This document shows positions 36,504 to 45,625 of a stretch of 64,000 nucleotides of DNA, piece by piece; position 1 is the first letter of the stretch; every line of letters begins with the position of its first letter. This stretch comes from Lachnospiraceae bacterium (GTDB taxonomy: Bacteria > Bacillota > Clostridia > Lachnospirales > Lachnospiraceae), in the NCBI GenBank assembly GCA_015057445.1, contig SVEI01000005.1, positions 16,286 to 80,285 of the forward strand. Direction: 5' to 3'. The translations under genes and the position numbers were made by a program. The notes below the pieces were generated by a model, which saw nothing but the letters and a program-made list of their open reading frames with translations, made no database searches and was not told where the DNA came from.

Positions 36504-38426
36504 CTACGCTGACTTTTCTATAAGAGTCATAAACTCATGTTCACTCACTGCCTTAGAGTAGTACCATCCCTGCATATAATGACATCCTATCTCCACCAAG
36601 TGATTTTTCATATCCTCAGTTTCTACACCCTCAGCTACTATAAGAAGCTGCAATGCATTAAGCATTCCAATAGTATACTTAAGAGTTATTCCAGCCTTAT
36701 CATTCTTAAATGCTTCCCAAATAATACTCTTATCCAGCTTGATAAGAGAAAATGGCATCTGATTGATGTAGTCAATGTTAGAGTAACCTGAACCGTAATC
36801 ATCTAATGAGAACTTTATTCCATACTCTACTAATTCCTTAATATTAGCATCAACTACAGACACATCACCCATAGTCGCAGTCTCTGTTATCTCTATATTA
36901 ATCTGATCCGGTGTTACATTATATTCTTCGAGGATTTTCTTAACTCTTCCAGCAAATCCCTTATGCATAAGCTGAACTGTACTAATATTAACCTCTATGT
37001 ACTCTATACTAGAATCCTTAAGATTAAAATCCCTAATAAAGCGACAAACTCTCTCAAGTATCATATCACCAAGCTCTACTATAAGTCCGTGCTTTTCTGC
37101 CAATGGTATAAACTCATCTGGAGATATCCAGCCAAGCTCATCATCCTTAAGTCTAACCAATGCTTCTGCTGAATTATAGGCACCCTTTTCCACAGAATAT
37201 ATAGGCTGATAATGAACCATAATTTCTTCCCTGTCCATAGCAAGCTTTACAGCCTTCTCCACAGCCTTTTCTCTTCTCACATTGTCAAGTTTCATATCTG
37301 AAGCGTAGCTTATGTTACCCTTCTTGGTCTTCTTAGCCAAAGCCATAGAATAATCCATAATATCAACCAGCTCACCCATGTCAGCAGCATCCTGCGGACA
37401 CTTTACTATACAGATGGATGCAGACATCATAACTGCCTCTCCTTCCCCTGTATACCACGGGTGCATAAATCTATCATGAATCTCCTCTGCAATCTCTGGT
37501 ATCTGAGACAGATTCTTATCCATTACACAACAAAATTGGTCTGAACCAAATCTAAATACCTCTCCTGGATATTTTAGGCTGTTAAGATATTCCCCCACCT
37601 GTAGCAGAAGATTATCTCCCACATCTATACCATAGGTCTTGTTAATAAGCTTAAAATCATCCATGGCAATAAGGAATACACCCATGCTTTTGTTGACTTC
37701 GAATCTGTATGTGATGTAATCATTCATAAATCTTCGATTAAACTGTCCTGTAGTTGTATCCATAACAGCATATGGATTCTGAAGGTAATGGTAAATAGTC
37801 ATACAGCCTGTCACCAGAGTAAACGAGAATACAGTCGCTATTCCCTTTATCTGAAGCACAAGAGCAATGATACAGCAGATAAAGTTAAATATCATCATAA
37901 GACATTTTCTCAAAGTAATCTCTTTAGACAGCTTGCCTATATTACTAAAAGCTGTAAGCATCATAGAAATACTTATAGCATAAGGAATAACAAACCCCTT
38001 ATGTACCAGTATCTTCTTGTCCTCTATAACAAATAGCCACTCAGTAAATGGATTTAACACCATAAGAACCAAACAAGCAACAGTTGCTATCTTAATATTT
38101 TTTACAAAGATTTCCAAATTCTTCTGTGGTACCTTGGTTAGAAGCTTTACGTAATAGGCAAAGAACAAACAAGCAGTAAGTATAGCTAACATCTGACCAT
38201 ACAGCACTACATACATAGCTCTGTCATCAATATTCTCTCTGTATCTTCCAAAAAACACTTCAACAATCTCTACTGCGATTACTAGCATTATTCCAACACA
38301 GACACCTAAAAACGCTTTGTGAGCTCTAGATGGTATTCTCTTTTCATTGCCATACCACATGAACAGCATTATTACCCCATATGCCGCTGCAAAATCGTAG
38401 GCCAAATCCCAATTAGATATGTTCAT
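36504..38426 (-). CDS. Membrane GGDEF-EAL protein, probable c-di-GMP phosphodiesterase
   Basis: The 640-residue protein has seven or so N-terminal membrane segments (about 10-215), a GGDEF domain (about 225-380) and an EAL domain (about 390-635). The GGDEF motif reads FGSDQF, so cyclase activity is unlikely. The EAL domain keeps its metal and catalytic residues: EALVRL, the Asn in VNIST, ETAT, DDYGSGYSN, KLDKS and AEGVET. It should therefore degrade cyclic di-GMP, perhaps with the dead GGDEF domain as a GTP sensor. GAGGAG precedes the start. A PilZ receptor is encoded at 8960-9565. Confidence 0.92.
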   Translation of the reverse strand: MNISNWDLAYDFAAAYGVIMLFMWYGNEKRIPSRAHKAFLGVCVGIMLVIAVEIVEVFFGRYRENIDDRAMYVVLYGQMLAILTACLFFAYYVKLLTKVPQKNLEIFVKNIKIATVACLVLMVLNPFTEWLFVIEDKKILVHKGFVIPYAISISMMLTAFSNIGKLSKEITLRKCLMMIFNFICCIIALVLQIKGIATVFSFTLVTGCMTIYHYLQNPYAVMDTTTGQFNRRFMNDYITYRFEVNKSMGVFLIAMDDFKLINKTYGIDVGDNLLLQVGEYLNSLKYPGEVFRFGSDQFCCVMDKNLSQIPEIAEEIHDRFMHPWYTGEGEAVMMSASICIVKCPQDAADMGELVDIMDYSMALAKKTKKGNISYASDMKLDNVRREKAVEKAVKLAMDREEIMVHYQPIYSVEKGAYNSAEALVRLKDDELGWISPDEFIPLAEKHGLIVELGDMILERVCRFIRDFNLKDSSIEYIEVNISTVQLMHKGFAGRVKKILEEYNVTPDQINIEITETATMGDVSVVDANIKELVEYGIKFSLDDYGSGYSNIDYINQMPFSLIKLDKSIIWEAFKNDKAGITLKYTIGMLNALQLLIVAEGVETEDMKNHLVEIGCHYMQGWYYSKAVSEHEFMTLIEKSA

Positions 38427-38490
38427 ATACCTATCATCTCCTCATCCGCAACATCTAGACCAGTCATCTAGTCTAAATACACAACCTCTC

Positions 38491-39477
38491 CTACTCAAAC
38501 CAAACATTCATGTCAACAGAACCCTCAACGCCATACACATACCCCGTGTCTGTGTACTGCCATCCAACATACTGATATGGAAAACTTGGCATGTTAGAAT
38601 ATTGAGCAAGCCATAGCTTGTAGTTATACAACCTTGACATATCAAGACTCATAGCATACCAGTTTCTATTTGCATAAATCATAGGTTCATAACCTGCTGA
38701 CTTTACTGTCTCACAAAATGCCACTACACTATCTGTTCTATCTTCTATTGATATACCATTAGTTCTAGCATCATCTGCAAACGCATCCTCTGTATCGATA
38801 ACCACTGGCCCATCTATTCCAAGCTCAGCAATATTCTCCAATACAAAGTTAGCCTCTTCTACACCCTCATCATAGTTTACTGCCTGACTATAGAAATAAA
38901 CCCCACATCTTAGCCCTGCTTCTTTTGCCCCTTGTACATTCTCAAAGAACATATTGTCTAGGTTTACGCTACCACCACTGTAGCCTCTATATCCAACTCT
39001 GATGATAGCCATCCCTACTCCACCTTCATCTTTAACCTGTTGCCAGTCAATAGAACCTTGGAATTCTGACACATCGATGGTTATGGTGGTAAGTCTGCTC
39101 CCTGCATCATCATGGTAAAACATCTCATTACCATTCTCTATATAAAAATTCTCTACATTATAATCGTTCCTTGGAGCACCTTCAGCTATCTTGTAGAATT
39201 CCACATTAGGAATCTCCCCTACAAGAATGTAACTTGCCTCTGCAAAACTCCAAAAATTATCTTGTATTCCTTGTGCCTCTTCTCCTGGTTGAAAAGTCCA
39301 TGCCAGTTCTGAAGGAACAACCAACTCAGGATACGTTTTGTTTTTCTTCTTAATGTTAAGCCCAATAACCACACCAATCAAAATTAACATAACTATTGAT
39401 GCCAGCATGAGCATTATTTTAATCCCTTGTATTCTTCGCATATATCCCCTAAAGAAATCTCTTTCTTCCAAATTCAT
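38491..39477 (-). CDS. Membrane-anchored GH25 lysozyme
   Basis: The 328-residue protein has a membrane anchor near residues 20-42, a stalk, and a GH25 muramidase domain from about residue 128. The catalytic motifs TITIDVSEFQG (the N-terminal Asp) and VVIDTED (the Asp/Glu pair) are present, with the family patterns GGVGMAIIRVGYRGY, CGVYFYSQAVN and VGWQYTDTG. It should cut the MurNAc-GlcNAc bonds of peptidoglycan outside the cell. The start may instead be the ATG at 39441, which has a better AGGGG site. It is a tail-anchored single gene before the c-di-GMP gene, with no further context. Confidence 0.9.
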   Translation of the reverse strand: MNLEERDFFRGYMRRIQGIKIMLMLASIVMLILIGVVIGLNIKKKNKTYPELVVPSELAWTFQPGEEAQGIQDNFWSFAEASYILVGEIPNVEFYKIAEGAPRNDYNVENFYIENGNEMFYHDDAGSRLTTITIDVSEFQGSIDWQQVKDEGGVGMAIIRVGYRGYSGGSVNLDNMFFENVQGAKEAGLRCGVYFYSQAVNYDEGVEEANFVLENIAELGIDGPVVIDTEDAFADDARTNGISIEDRTDSVVAFCETVKSAGYEPMIYANRNWYAMSLDMSRLYNYKLWLAQYSNMPSFPYQYVGWQYTDTGYVYGVEGSVDMNVWFE

Positions 39478-39576
39478 ATTTTAATCCCAGTGTGCACTTT
39501 ATGTAAAATCAGCACAATCACTCCCTTAAATTTTATCATAAAATACATTTATTCTCAACTAAGATTCTCTATATTT

Positions 39577-41601
39577 TTACAAATTATGTTGCGCCTCCTT
39601 ATCCTTCAGCAGGACTAATCCAATCTTTGGCAATACCAGTGCTACAATAATCACAAATATTGTGGATAGTAATCTTTCCCCTACAGTTCTCATATTAAAA
39701 AACCATACTGTTTTGACCAGCCATACTGGGTGGTACAAAGCTATACATGACAAAGTATTATTCAGAAAATGTATTACCATACCTGGGAATATGCTCTTTG
39801 ATTTGTATCCCACATAGGCTATAACTCCACCCAAAAAGGCAGTAGTTAATAATTTTGCCAAACTCATATGGAATATTCCAAACAAGGTTGCACTTAATAT
39901 AATAGCTGTAGTTATTTTAAGTTTACCTCTAAGAGCTGAAAATACATATCCTCTAAAGAATATTTCTTCACATATTGCAGGTGTGACTGCAACAACCAAA
40001 ACACCTAGCAAAAAACTATCTGGCAAATATCCTTCTAAGCTTTGCTCAGACGCCTTTGCACTGTCTCTGAATATGGTGGCTGAAATGGCTGATATAACAA
40101 GACTCCATGCAATTGTACCTACACCAACTAATGCACCACCTATTAATTTCTTGAATTTGCATGGATTAAAATTAAATGTATCCTTAACGCTTTTCTTCGA
40201 ATAAAGAGTTACCACCAATGGCACTACGATGAATAACAGCTGACTTGTAACAAGACCCATAGTACCAAGCTTCATCTGAAGGCTACTTCCCACATATAAG
40301 TACACCAACGCCATTAACACAACCACGAATCCACAATCTCCAAGAGTTGGCACACCACCCTTTTTCATATTTGAACGTTTCTCAAAAATCTGAATCCCTG
40401 ATTGTCCATCTCCAAACATTATGGATTCACTGTTATATATTTTTCCTAGGATAAGCACCGCAATTATTCCATATATAATATTACTAACTAAAACTAATAA
40501 TATATTTAGGTAATTAAACTTAAACACAAGTAAATCTCTAAGTAACAGGCAAAGATTAGCCACTGGTACTAAAGCCATATTCTTGGTAAGTTCAATCCCT
40601 GGTATAAATGATATAAAAGACGCCAGCATTACCACTAAAGATACTGGAGTGATGTAATTGTTTGCTTCCTTGTAGCTTTTTGCAAATGCGCACACGCACA
40701 TTGAAAGAGCACTTACAAATATGGCAAACGCAAACACACATAACACACCAATTAACATAGGTGGAATAAATTTGCTAATTTCAAAATTGCCAAATGCAGA
40801 TGCACCTAAAGACTCCATCATATTAAACATATAGGCCATTACGCCACACATAGATATAATATTCAAAAGAGCTGATGCTATACCAAACAATCCTACAGCA
40901 AGGAATTTACTAAAAATCAATTCCTGACTAGTTACAGGAAGAGTAAGGACTGTCTCTAATGTTCCCCTTTCCTTCTCTCCGGATGTTGTATCTATAGCCG
41001 GATACATTGTTCCCATAAGAATACTAACAACCAACATAAAAGGAAGAATGGAACCAAGCAAACTTCCTGTTGACTCTTCAGCAGTTGAATGGTCATAGTA
41101 ATTTATTGATATAGGATTAAGCACTACGTCTGAATCGAGACCAGCCTCATCAAGTATATCATTAGTTTTGGCCTGAGCTCGCTCATCTATCTTGTCTAAA
41201 ATCATATTCAAGGCGTAACTAGATTTTGTTGATGCTGACAGATAATACACTGATACTGTTTCTTTACCAAGTACATCTTCAGCAGTAATATATATATCTA
41301 TTTCCCCGCTTTGAAGATCATCTTCCATACCATCTGACAGCTTGATTTCAAAGGAGTATTCCTGGCTTTCAGTCTCCTCTAAAAGCTTTACATACTCATT
41401 TCTGTATTCTCCTCCTATTGCCACATTATATGTACTCTTTGCCATATCCTGAGTCACTGCAGACATAACTGACATACTTAACACCATAATCAATGGATAT
41501 ATAATAAGTGGTACAACAACCATCATAAGTACGGTCTTTTTATCTCTAAGTACGTCAAGCATTTCCTTCTTAAAGAGCTGTTTTATAATTCTTTTATTCA
41601 T
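39577..41601 (-). CDS. NatB-like ABC permease fused to a CPBP (CAAX) protease
   Basis: The 674-residue protein joins two parts. The first 390 residues are an ABC-2-type permease like NatB (KKEMLDVLRDKKTVLMM start, extracellular domain, GEKERGTLETVLTLP, six or so segments). The rest is a CPBP-family intramembrane metalloprotease with the EEIFFRGY motif, FGIFH and HFLNN. The combined form is known in firmicutes; the protease part may trim the exported or membrane-bound substrate. It is 1 bp from its ATPase partner, with GGAGGTGG at the start. Confidence 0.92.
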   Translation of the reverse strand: MNKRIIKQLFKKEMLDVLRDKKTVLMMVVVPLIIYPLIMVLSMSVMSAVTQDMAKSTYNVAIGGEYRNEYVKLLEETESQEYSFEIKLSDGMEDDLQSGEIDIYITAEDVLGKETVSVYYLSASTKSSYALNMILDKIDERAQAKTNDILDEAGLDSDVVLNPISINYYDHSTAEESTGSLLGSILPFMLVVSILMGTMYPAIDTTSGEKERGTLETVLTLPVTSQELIFSKFLAVGLFGIASALLNIISMCGVMAYMFNMMESLGASAFGNFEISKFIPPMLIGVLCVFAFAIFVSALSMCVCAFAKSYKEANNYITPVSLVVMLASFISFIPGIELTKNMALVPVANLCLLLRDLLVFKFNYLNILLVLVSNIIYGIIAVLILGKIYNSESIMFGDGQSGIQIFEKRSNMKKGGVPTLGDCGFVVVLMALVYLYVGSSLQMKLGTMGLVTSQLLFIVVPLVVTLYSKKSVKDTFNFNPCKFKKLIGGALVGVGTIAWSLVISAISATIFRDSAKASEQSLEGYLPDSFLLGVLVVAVTPAICEEIFFRGYVFSALRGKLKITTAIILSATLFGIFHMSLAKLLTTAFLGGVIAYVGYKSKSIFPGMVIHFLNNTLSCIALYHPVWLVKTVWFFNMRTVGERLLSTIFVIIVALVLPKIGLVLLKDKEAQHNL

Positions 41602-41602
41602 A

Positions 41603-42364
41603 TTACTCCACCTCCTTAATCAGGTAGTTGAATATATCCCTAAGCTTGTCCTTGCCTGTCAACTCTGAAAGTTCGCTTAATGTACCCTCTGCAATTATTC
41701 TACCCTTATCCAACAAAACAATTCTGTCACACAGATATTCTGCTTCCTCCATATAGTGAGTGGAATATAAAACTGTTTTACCATTTTCTCTTTCATTCTT
41801 CATAAATTCAATGATAGAATTACTACTTATAATATCAAGACCAAGTGTTGGCTCATCAAATATATATAGTAATGGATTATGAATAAGACATCTTGATATA
41901 GATGCCCTTTGAGTCTGTCCTGTAGAAAGCTTCTCTATTCGATTGTCTATAAACTCTCCTAAATTAAGAATATTAGAAATATTCTCTATTCTTATTTTAA
42001 TTTCATCATTAGATAGGCCATAAATCTTACCAAGTATCTCCAATAACTCCCGAGTACTAAGTCGTCCATAAAGCTTTGTATTTCCTGACAAATACCCAAT
42101 ATTAGCTTTGATTTTAGACACATCATTTGATTCGTATCCGCCCACACTCATAGAGATACTTCCAGATGTGGGTTGCATAAGCATTCCTAACATTCTAAGA
42201 AGTGTGGTTTTGCCTGCTCCGTTGGGACCTAATATTCCTACTATCTCTCCTGCACCAACAGATATAGAAATATTATCTACTGCATTAAATTCCACCTTTT
42301 TCTGCTTTTTTTCATTCTTCTCGAAAGTTTTGACTAAATTGTTAGCCACTAATATTTTCTCCAA
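41603..42364 (-). CDS. NatA-like ABC transporter ATPase
   Basis: This is the ATPase for the NatB-CPBP permease 1 bp downstream. Motifs are Walker A GPNGAGKTT, the Q-loop region, signature LSTGQTQR, Walker B LLYIFDEPTLGLD and the His switch in YSTHYMEEAE. NatAB-type systems export ions or small peptides. The start is the TTG at 42364, eight bases after GGAGG; the ATG-like reading five codons upstream contains that site. No regulator is adjacent. Confidence 0.92.
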   Translation of the reverse strand: MEKILVANNLVKTFEKNEKKQKKVEFNAVDNISISVGAGEIVGILGPNGAGKTTLLRMLGMLMQPTSGSISMSVGGYESNDVSKIKANIGYLSGNTKLYGRLSTRELLEILGKIYGLSNDEIKIRIENISNILNLGEFIDNRIEKLSTGQTQRASISRCLIHNPLLYIFDEPTLGLDIISSNSIIEFMKNERENGKTVLYSTHYMEEAEYLCDRIVLLDKGRIIAEGTLSELSELTGKDKLRDIFNYLIKEVE

Positions 42365-42381
42365 ATATATTCCCTCCAATC

Positions 42382-42412
42382 AAAAAGCTGCCAGGCTAAA
42401 AGCTCTGGCAGC
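42382..42412 (-). terminator. Terminator of the hydrolase-methyltransferase gene
   Basis: GCTGCCAG and CTGGCAGC (42387-42394 and 42405-42412) form an 8-bp stem followed by five T on the minus strand. Confidence 0.82.
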
Positions 42413-42450
42413 ACTTATACTAATCAAGGTTCACTTAAGCTCTCCCCAGC

Positions 42451-44169
42451 CTAAATATTTATCTCATATCTCTCACTGCCGAATTTTGCACGAATAATCT
42501 TATGATTATATGTTAAACCATTGTAGGCCAAGCATATTTTTGTTCGTAGCTTTTTCTCTTTAATTGGCTCCAAATACTTCTTTAGTGGAATCTCATCCAT
42601 AACTCTGTATTCCAGCTTCCATCCACTCAAGAATTTGTGAGCATCGTTAATTGACAGTTTTCTTTTTCGTTTTCTAAATATACCCTTCCCTGGATTTAAA
42701 TTTTGAAGAGTAGCAACTCCGGTGGTGGTTGTTGTAAACACCATCTCGCAACCTGGGAATTTCTCTAAGAGAGTATCAAACATAAGTCTTATTACACTTG
42801 GCGACATATAGTTAAATGCATCATTACACACAAACAAAACGCCTTGATTTCGTTTACACTCAATCTCATTAATCCAAGACAAATCACCTTCACTTCGACC
42901 AACAGTTATCTCTCTTGAATTAACTCCATACATACGACGCCTAACCGCCATAGTATTATGGGTATCTATGCTATACCATCTAATTCTACCATTGTCCACT
43001 CGATTAAACATATTGTCTAGTCTACATCCCACATTAACTATCGTACAATTTGGATACTGATTTATGTATCGCTTCACCATAGTATCACAGGCAACATATC
43101 TTGCCATGGTAATAAGATTCTTGTATTCACTTTTAACCTTCGGTAGCTTAGTTCCCACCAAAGACTTTTTGTTGTCATATATAAATTTGAGAGTCCAATC
43201 ATCCTTCATTACTTCTGGATAATTCTTGGTCCAATCAGAAATACGCTTTAAGGGAACCAAGTTAGGAAGGGATGCTTTGTAAGTTCCTGCAACAACGTCC
43301 ACTAAATATTTGTATCCCATCAGAGCATTTTGAGACTTGGAGTGAATAATAAAGTTATGATTTTCCTCTTCAAATTCGAAAAGTCTTACATTGATTCCCT
43401 GTGATTTGGCTCTATTATAAAAATTCCTTGCATAGCCATTAAACATATCATATGTCCCAGAAAACAACACCATATCATCACAGATATCTGTTAAATCTTC
43501 TTCATAATACGGACTTGTATAAATAGTCTTAACGGCATAATCCTTAACCCAATAAGTATTTATGAAATCTTTAGCTCCATCACTGAAGAAATATCTATTC
43601 TCATAAAAAACATTTTCTCTAATTTGCTTCTCAAGCTCCTTATCAAAGAACTCTGTATCCATAGCCGGTGACAGCATTATAAGCTGATCCGGTTTCCTAA
43701 GACCATCCTCCCATGCTAGGTGTGTAAGGGAAAGTGCCAAACCAGCCCCTGATGAATCTCCAAGAAGAATAATCTTTTCCACATCAAAGCTCTTAGAGAA
43801 ATTAGCATATGACTTACAAAGCATATCAAAAAGCTCTCTACAAGAATACTCTGGTGCAAGTGGGTACATAGGCACATAAAGTCCTTTTCCTGTCTCTAAA
43901 GCAAGATCAGTAACCATCTTCCACTGCTCTTGTGATATATTTTTACACATACAGCTACCATATATATAGATAATGTACTCACCATCAAATCCAGCCTTTG
44001 GCACTAAACGATAACTTTTACATCCAGCATCCTTAAGCTCTGTAACCTCGAACTTTTTCTCTACATAGCTAGGAAGCTTATGATAGTACTTTTTCCTGTT
44101 CTTAAGCGCTAGTCCCTTAAGCTTCTCTTTATCCATCTTCAATTTTCTGTGGGATATTCTCTTACTCAT
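42451..44169 (-). CDS. Fusion of an alpha/beta hydrolase and an LCMT/PPM1-like methyltransferase
   Basis: The 572-residue protein has two enzyme-like parts. Residues about 40-300 are an HSL-type alpha/beta hydrolase with GDSSGAG (nucleophile S139), acid D241 in SGTYDMF and H271 in EENHNF. The oxyanion HGGG box is replaced by YGSCMC. Residues about 325-570 resemble leucine-carboxyl/PPM1-type SAM methyltransferases, with ARYVACDTMVKRY, VNVGCRLDNMF (378-388), and IDTHNTMAVRRR. The pair suggests ester making and breaking on one chain, or a two-step tailoring enzyme. It is a single gene with its own terminator, between galE and the NatAB genes. AGAGG precedes the start. Substrate unknown. Confidence 0.75.
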   Translation of the reverse strand: MSKRISHRKLKMDKEKLKGLALKNRKKYYHKLPSYVEKKFEVTELKDAGCKSYRLVPKAGFDGEYIIYIYGSCMCKNISQEQWKMVTDLALETGKGLYVPMYPLAPEYSCRELFDMLCKSYANFSKSFDVEKIILLGDSSGAGLALSLTHLAWEDGLRKPDQLIMLSPAMDTEFFDKELEKQIRENVFYENRYFFSDGAKDFINTYWVKDYAVKTIYTSPYYEEDLTDICDDMVLFSGTYDMFNGYARNFYNRAKSQGINVRLFEFEEENHNFIIHSKSQNALMGYKYLVDVVAGTYKASLPNLVPLKRISDWTKNYPEVMKDDWTLKFIYDNKKSLVGTKLPKVKSEYKNLITMARYVACDTMVKRYINQYPNCTIVNVGCRLDNMFNRVDNGRIRWYSIDTHNTMAVRRRMYGVNSREITVGRSEGDLSWINEIECKRNQGVLFVCNDAFNYMSPSVIRLMFDTLLEKFPGCEMVFTTTTTGVATLQNLNPGKGIFRKRKRKLSINDAHKFLSGWKLEYRVMDEIPLKKYLEPIKEKKLRTKICLAYNGLTYNHKIIRAKFGSERYEINI

Positions 44170-44190
44170 AAAAGCCTCTAATCCTGTTAA

Positions 44191-45210
44191 TTATCTATCA
44201 TTATATCCATTTGGATTCATACTTTGCCATCTATAGGAATCCTGACACATCCTATCTAAATCATAAACCGCCTCCCAGCCAAGCTCCTCCTTTGCTTTTG
44301 TAGGATCGGCATAACAGGTGGCAATATCTCCTGGACGTCTAGGTTTTATCTCATATTTTATAGTCTTTCCGCAAGCCTTCTCGTATGCCTTAACAACCTG
44401 AAGAACACTATATCCTGTTCCTGTTCCAAGATTATATATAGAAAGACCACTTCCATCTTCTATTTTCTTAATTGCCTTTACATGTCCCTTCGCAAGGTCC
44501 ACTACATGTATATAGTCTCTAACGCCAGTTCCATCAGGAGTATCATAATCATCCCCGAATACACCTAGACATTCCAATTTACCAACTGCAACCTTTGAAA
44601 TGTATGGAACCAAGTTATTTGGAATTCCACTTGGATCTTCACCTATCAATCCACTTTCATGTGCTCCAATAGGATTAAAATATCTAAGCAGTACCACATT
44701 CCATTCATTGTCCGCCTTATATATATCAGAAAGCATCTGCTCAAGCATACTCTTGGTATGTCCATAAGGATTTGTTATCTCACCCTTTGGGCAGCTTTCA
44801 GTTATTGGAATCTCCTTAGGATCTCCATAAACTGTAGCTGATGAACTAAATATTATGTTCTTAACTCCATGGTCCATCATAACCTTACATAGATTAAGCG
44901 TTCCAGTAATATTATTATTGTAATAATCCCAAGGCTTAGAAACAGATTCTCCCACCGCCTTGAGACCTGCAAAATGTATAACCGCATCAATCTTCTCTGA
45001 TTCAAATACTCCATTCAATCCATCCACATCAAGTAAGTCAATAGGATAAAATGGTATACTATTTCCAGTTATCTTTTCGATTCTTCTAACAGCTTCTTTA
45101 CTTGAATTAATCAAGTTATCTAAAATAATAACTCTATATCCTGCCTGAAGCAGTTCTACACATGTATGACTTCCTATAAAGCCGGCTCCGCCAGTTACCA
45201 GTATATTCAT
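44191..45210 (-). CDS. galE: UDP-glucose 4-epimerase
   Basis: GalE interconverts UDP-glucose and UDP-galactose using tightly bound NAD. The start MNILVTGGAGFIGSH holds the Rossmann glycine motif. The SDR catalytic residues are in SSSATVYG and YGHTKSMLE (Tyr-x-x-x-Lys). RYFNPIGAHESGLIGEDP and IYNLGTGTGYSVL are typical of the family. The ATG at 45210 has GGAGG seven bases upstream; seven earlier in-frame codons contain that site. It follows the tRNA-Leu terminator by about 170 bp and may be co-transcribed with the hydrolase-methyltransferase fusion, 21 bp downstream. Confidence 0.96.
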   Translation of the reverse strand: MNILVTGGAGFIGSHTCVELLQAGYRVIILDNLINSSKEAVRRIEKITGNSIPFYPIDLLDVDGLNGVFESEKIDAVIHFAGLKAVGESVSKPWDYYNNNITGTLNLCKVMMDHGVKNIIFSSSATVYGDPKEIPITESCPKGEITNPYGHTKSMLEQMLSDIYKADNEWNVVLLRYFNPIGAHESGLIGEDPSGIPNNLVPYISKVAVGKLECLGVFGDDYDTPDGTGVRDYIHVVDLAKGHVKAIKKIEDGSGLSIYNLGTGTGYSVLQVVKAYEKACGKTIKYEIKPRRPGDIATCYADPTKAKEELGWEAVYDLDRMCQDSYRWQSMNPNGYNDR

Positions 45211-45379
45211 CTCTATCCTCCAACATCTCACTACTATTACTCATAGCTAGTATTAATTATATCACATATTAATTGGCAACGAAAGATTTTATTTACATGT
45301 TACAAAGTAACTTCGAGATAGGAATAATCTCCAGGCTCATAATACAAAGATTTTGTAAGTTTGCCCCTTTTTACATTTT

Positions 45380-45442
45380 TCACAAAGCAAAGAAAACTCT
45401 GAAACGTAGCATTTAAGCCACTTTCAGAGTTTTCTCTTTGCT
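45380..45442 (-). terminator. Terminator after tRNA-Leu
   Basis: AAAACTCTGAAA and TTTCAGAGTTTT (with further AGCAAAG pairing outside) form a stem around a 17-nt loop just after the tRNA. The 3' side ends in a T-rich stretch on the minus strand. Confidence 0.75.
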
Positions 45443-45451
45443 ATTATTCAA

Positions 45452-45535
45452 TGCAGATGACGGGACTTGAACCCGAACCCACTTACGTGGACATGAACCT
45501 GAATCATGCGCGTATGCCAATTCCGCCACATCTGC
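45452..45535 (-). tRNA. tRNA-Leu (anticodon CAG)
   Basis: The minus strand folds as a class II tRNA of 84 nt. The acceptor stem is GCAGATG with CATCTGC, the D arm holds GCG-GAATTGGCATA-CGC, and the anticodon arm CATGA-TTCAGGT-TCATG gives anticodon CAG. A long variable arm follows, and the T arm contains GGTTCAAGTCC. A long variable arm and the anticodon identify leucine, reading CUG. CCA is not encoded. One weak pair at the base of the T stem is noted. Confidence 0.93.
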
Positions 45536-45625
45536 TTACAGCATATAGCATCATAACATTTTTGCGTTCAAGTTGTCAATCATCATATTCTATGAAAAAA
45601 TGTATATAATTATCGTCTTAGTATA

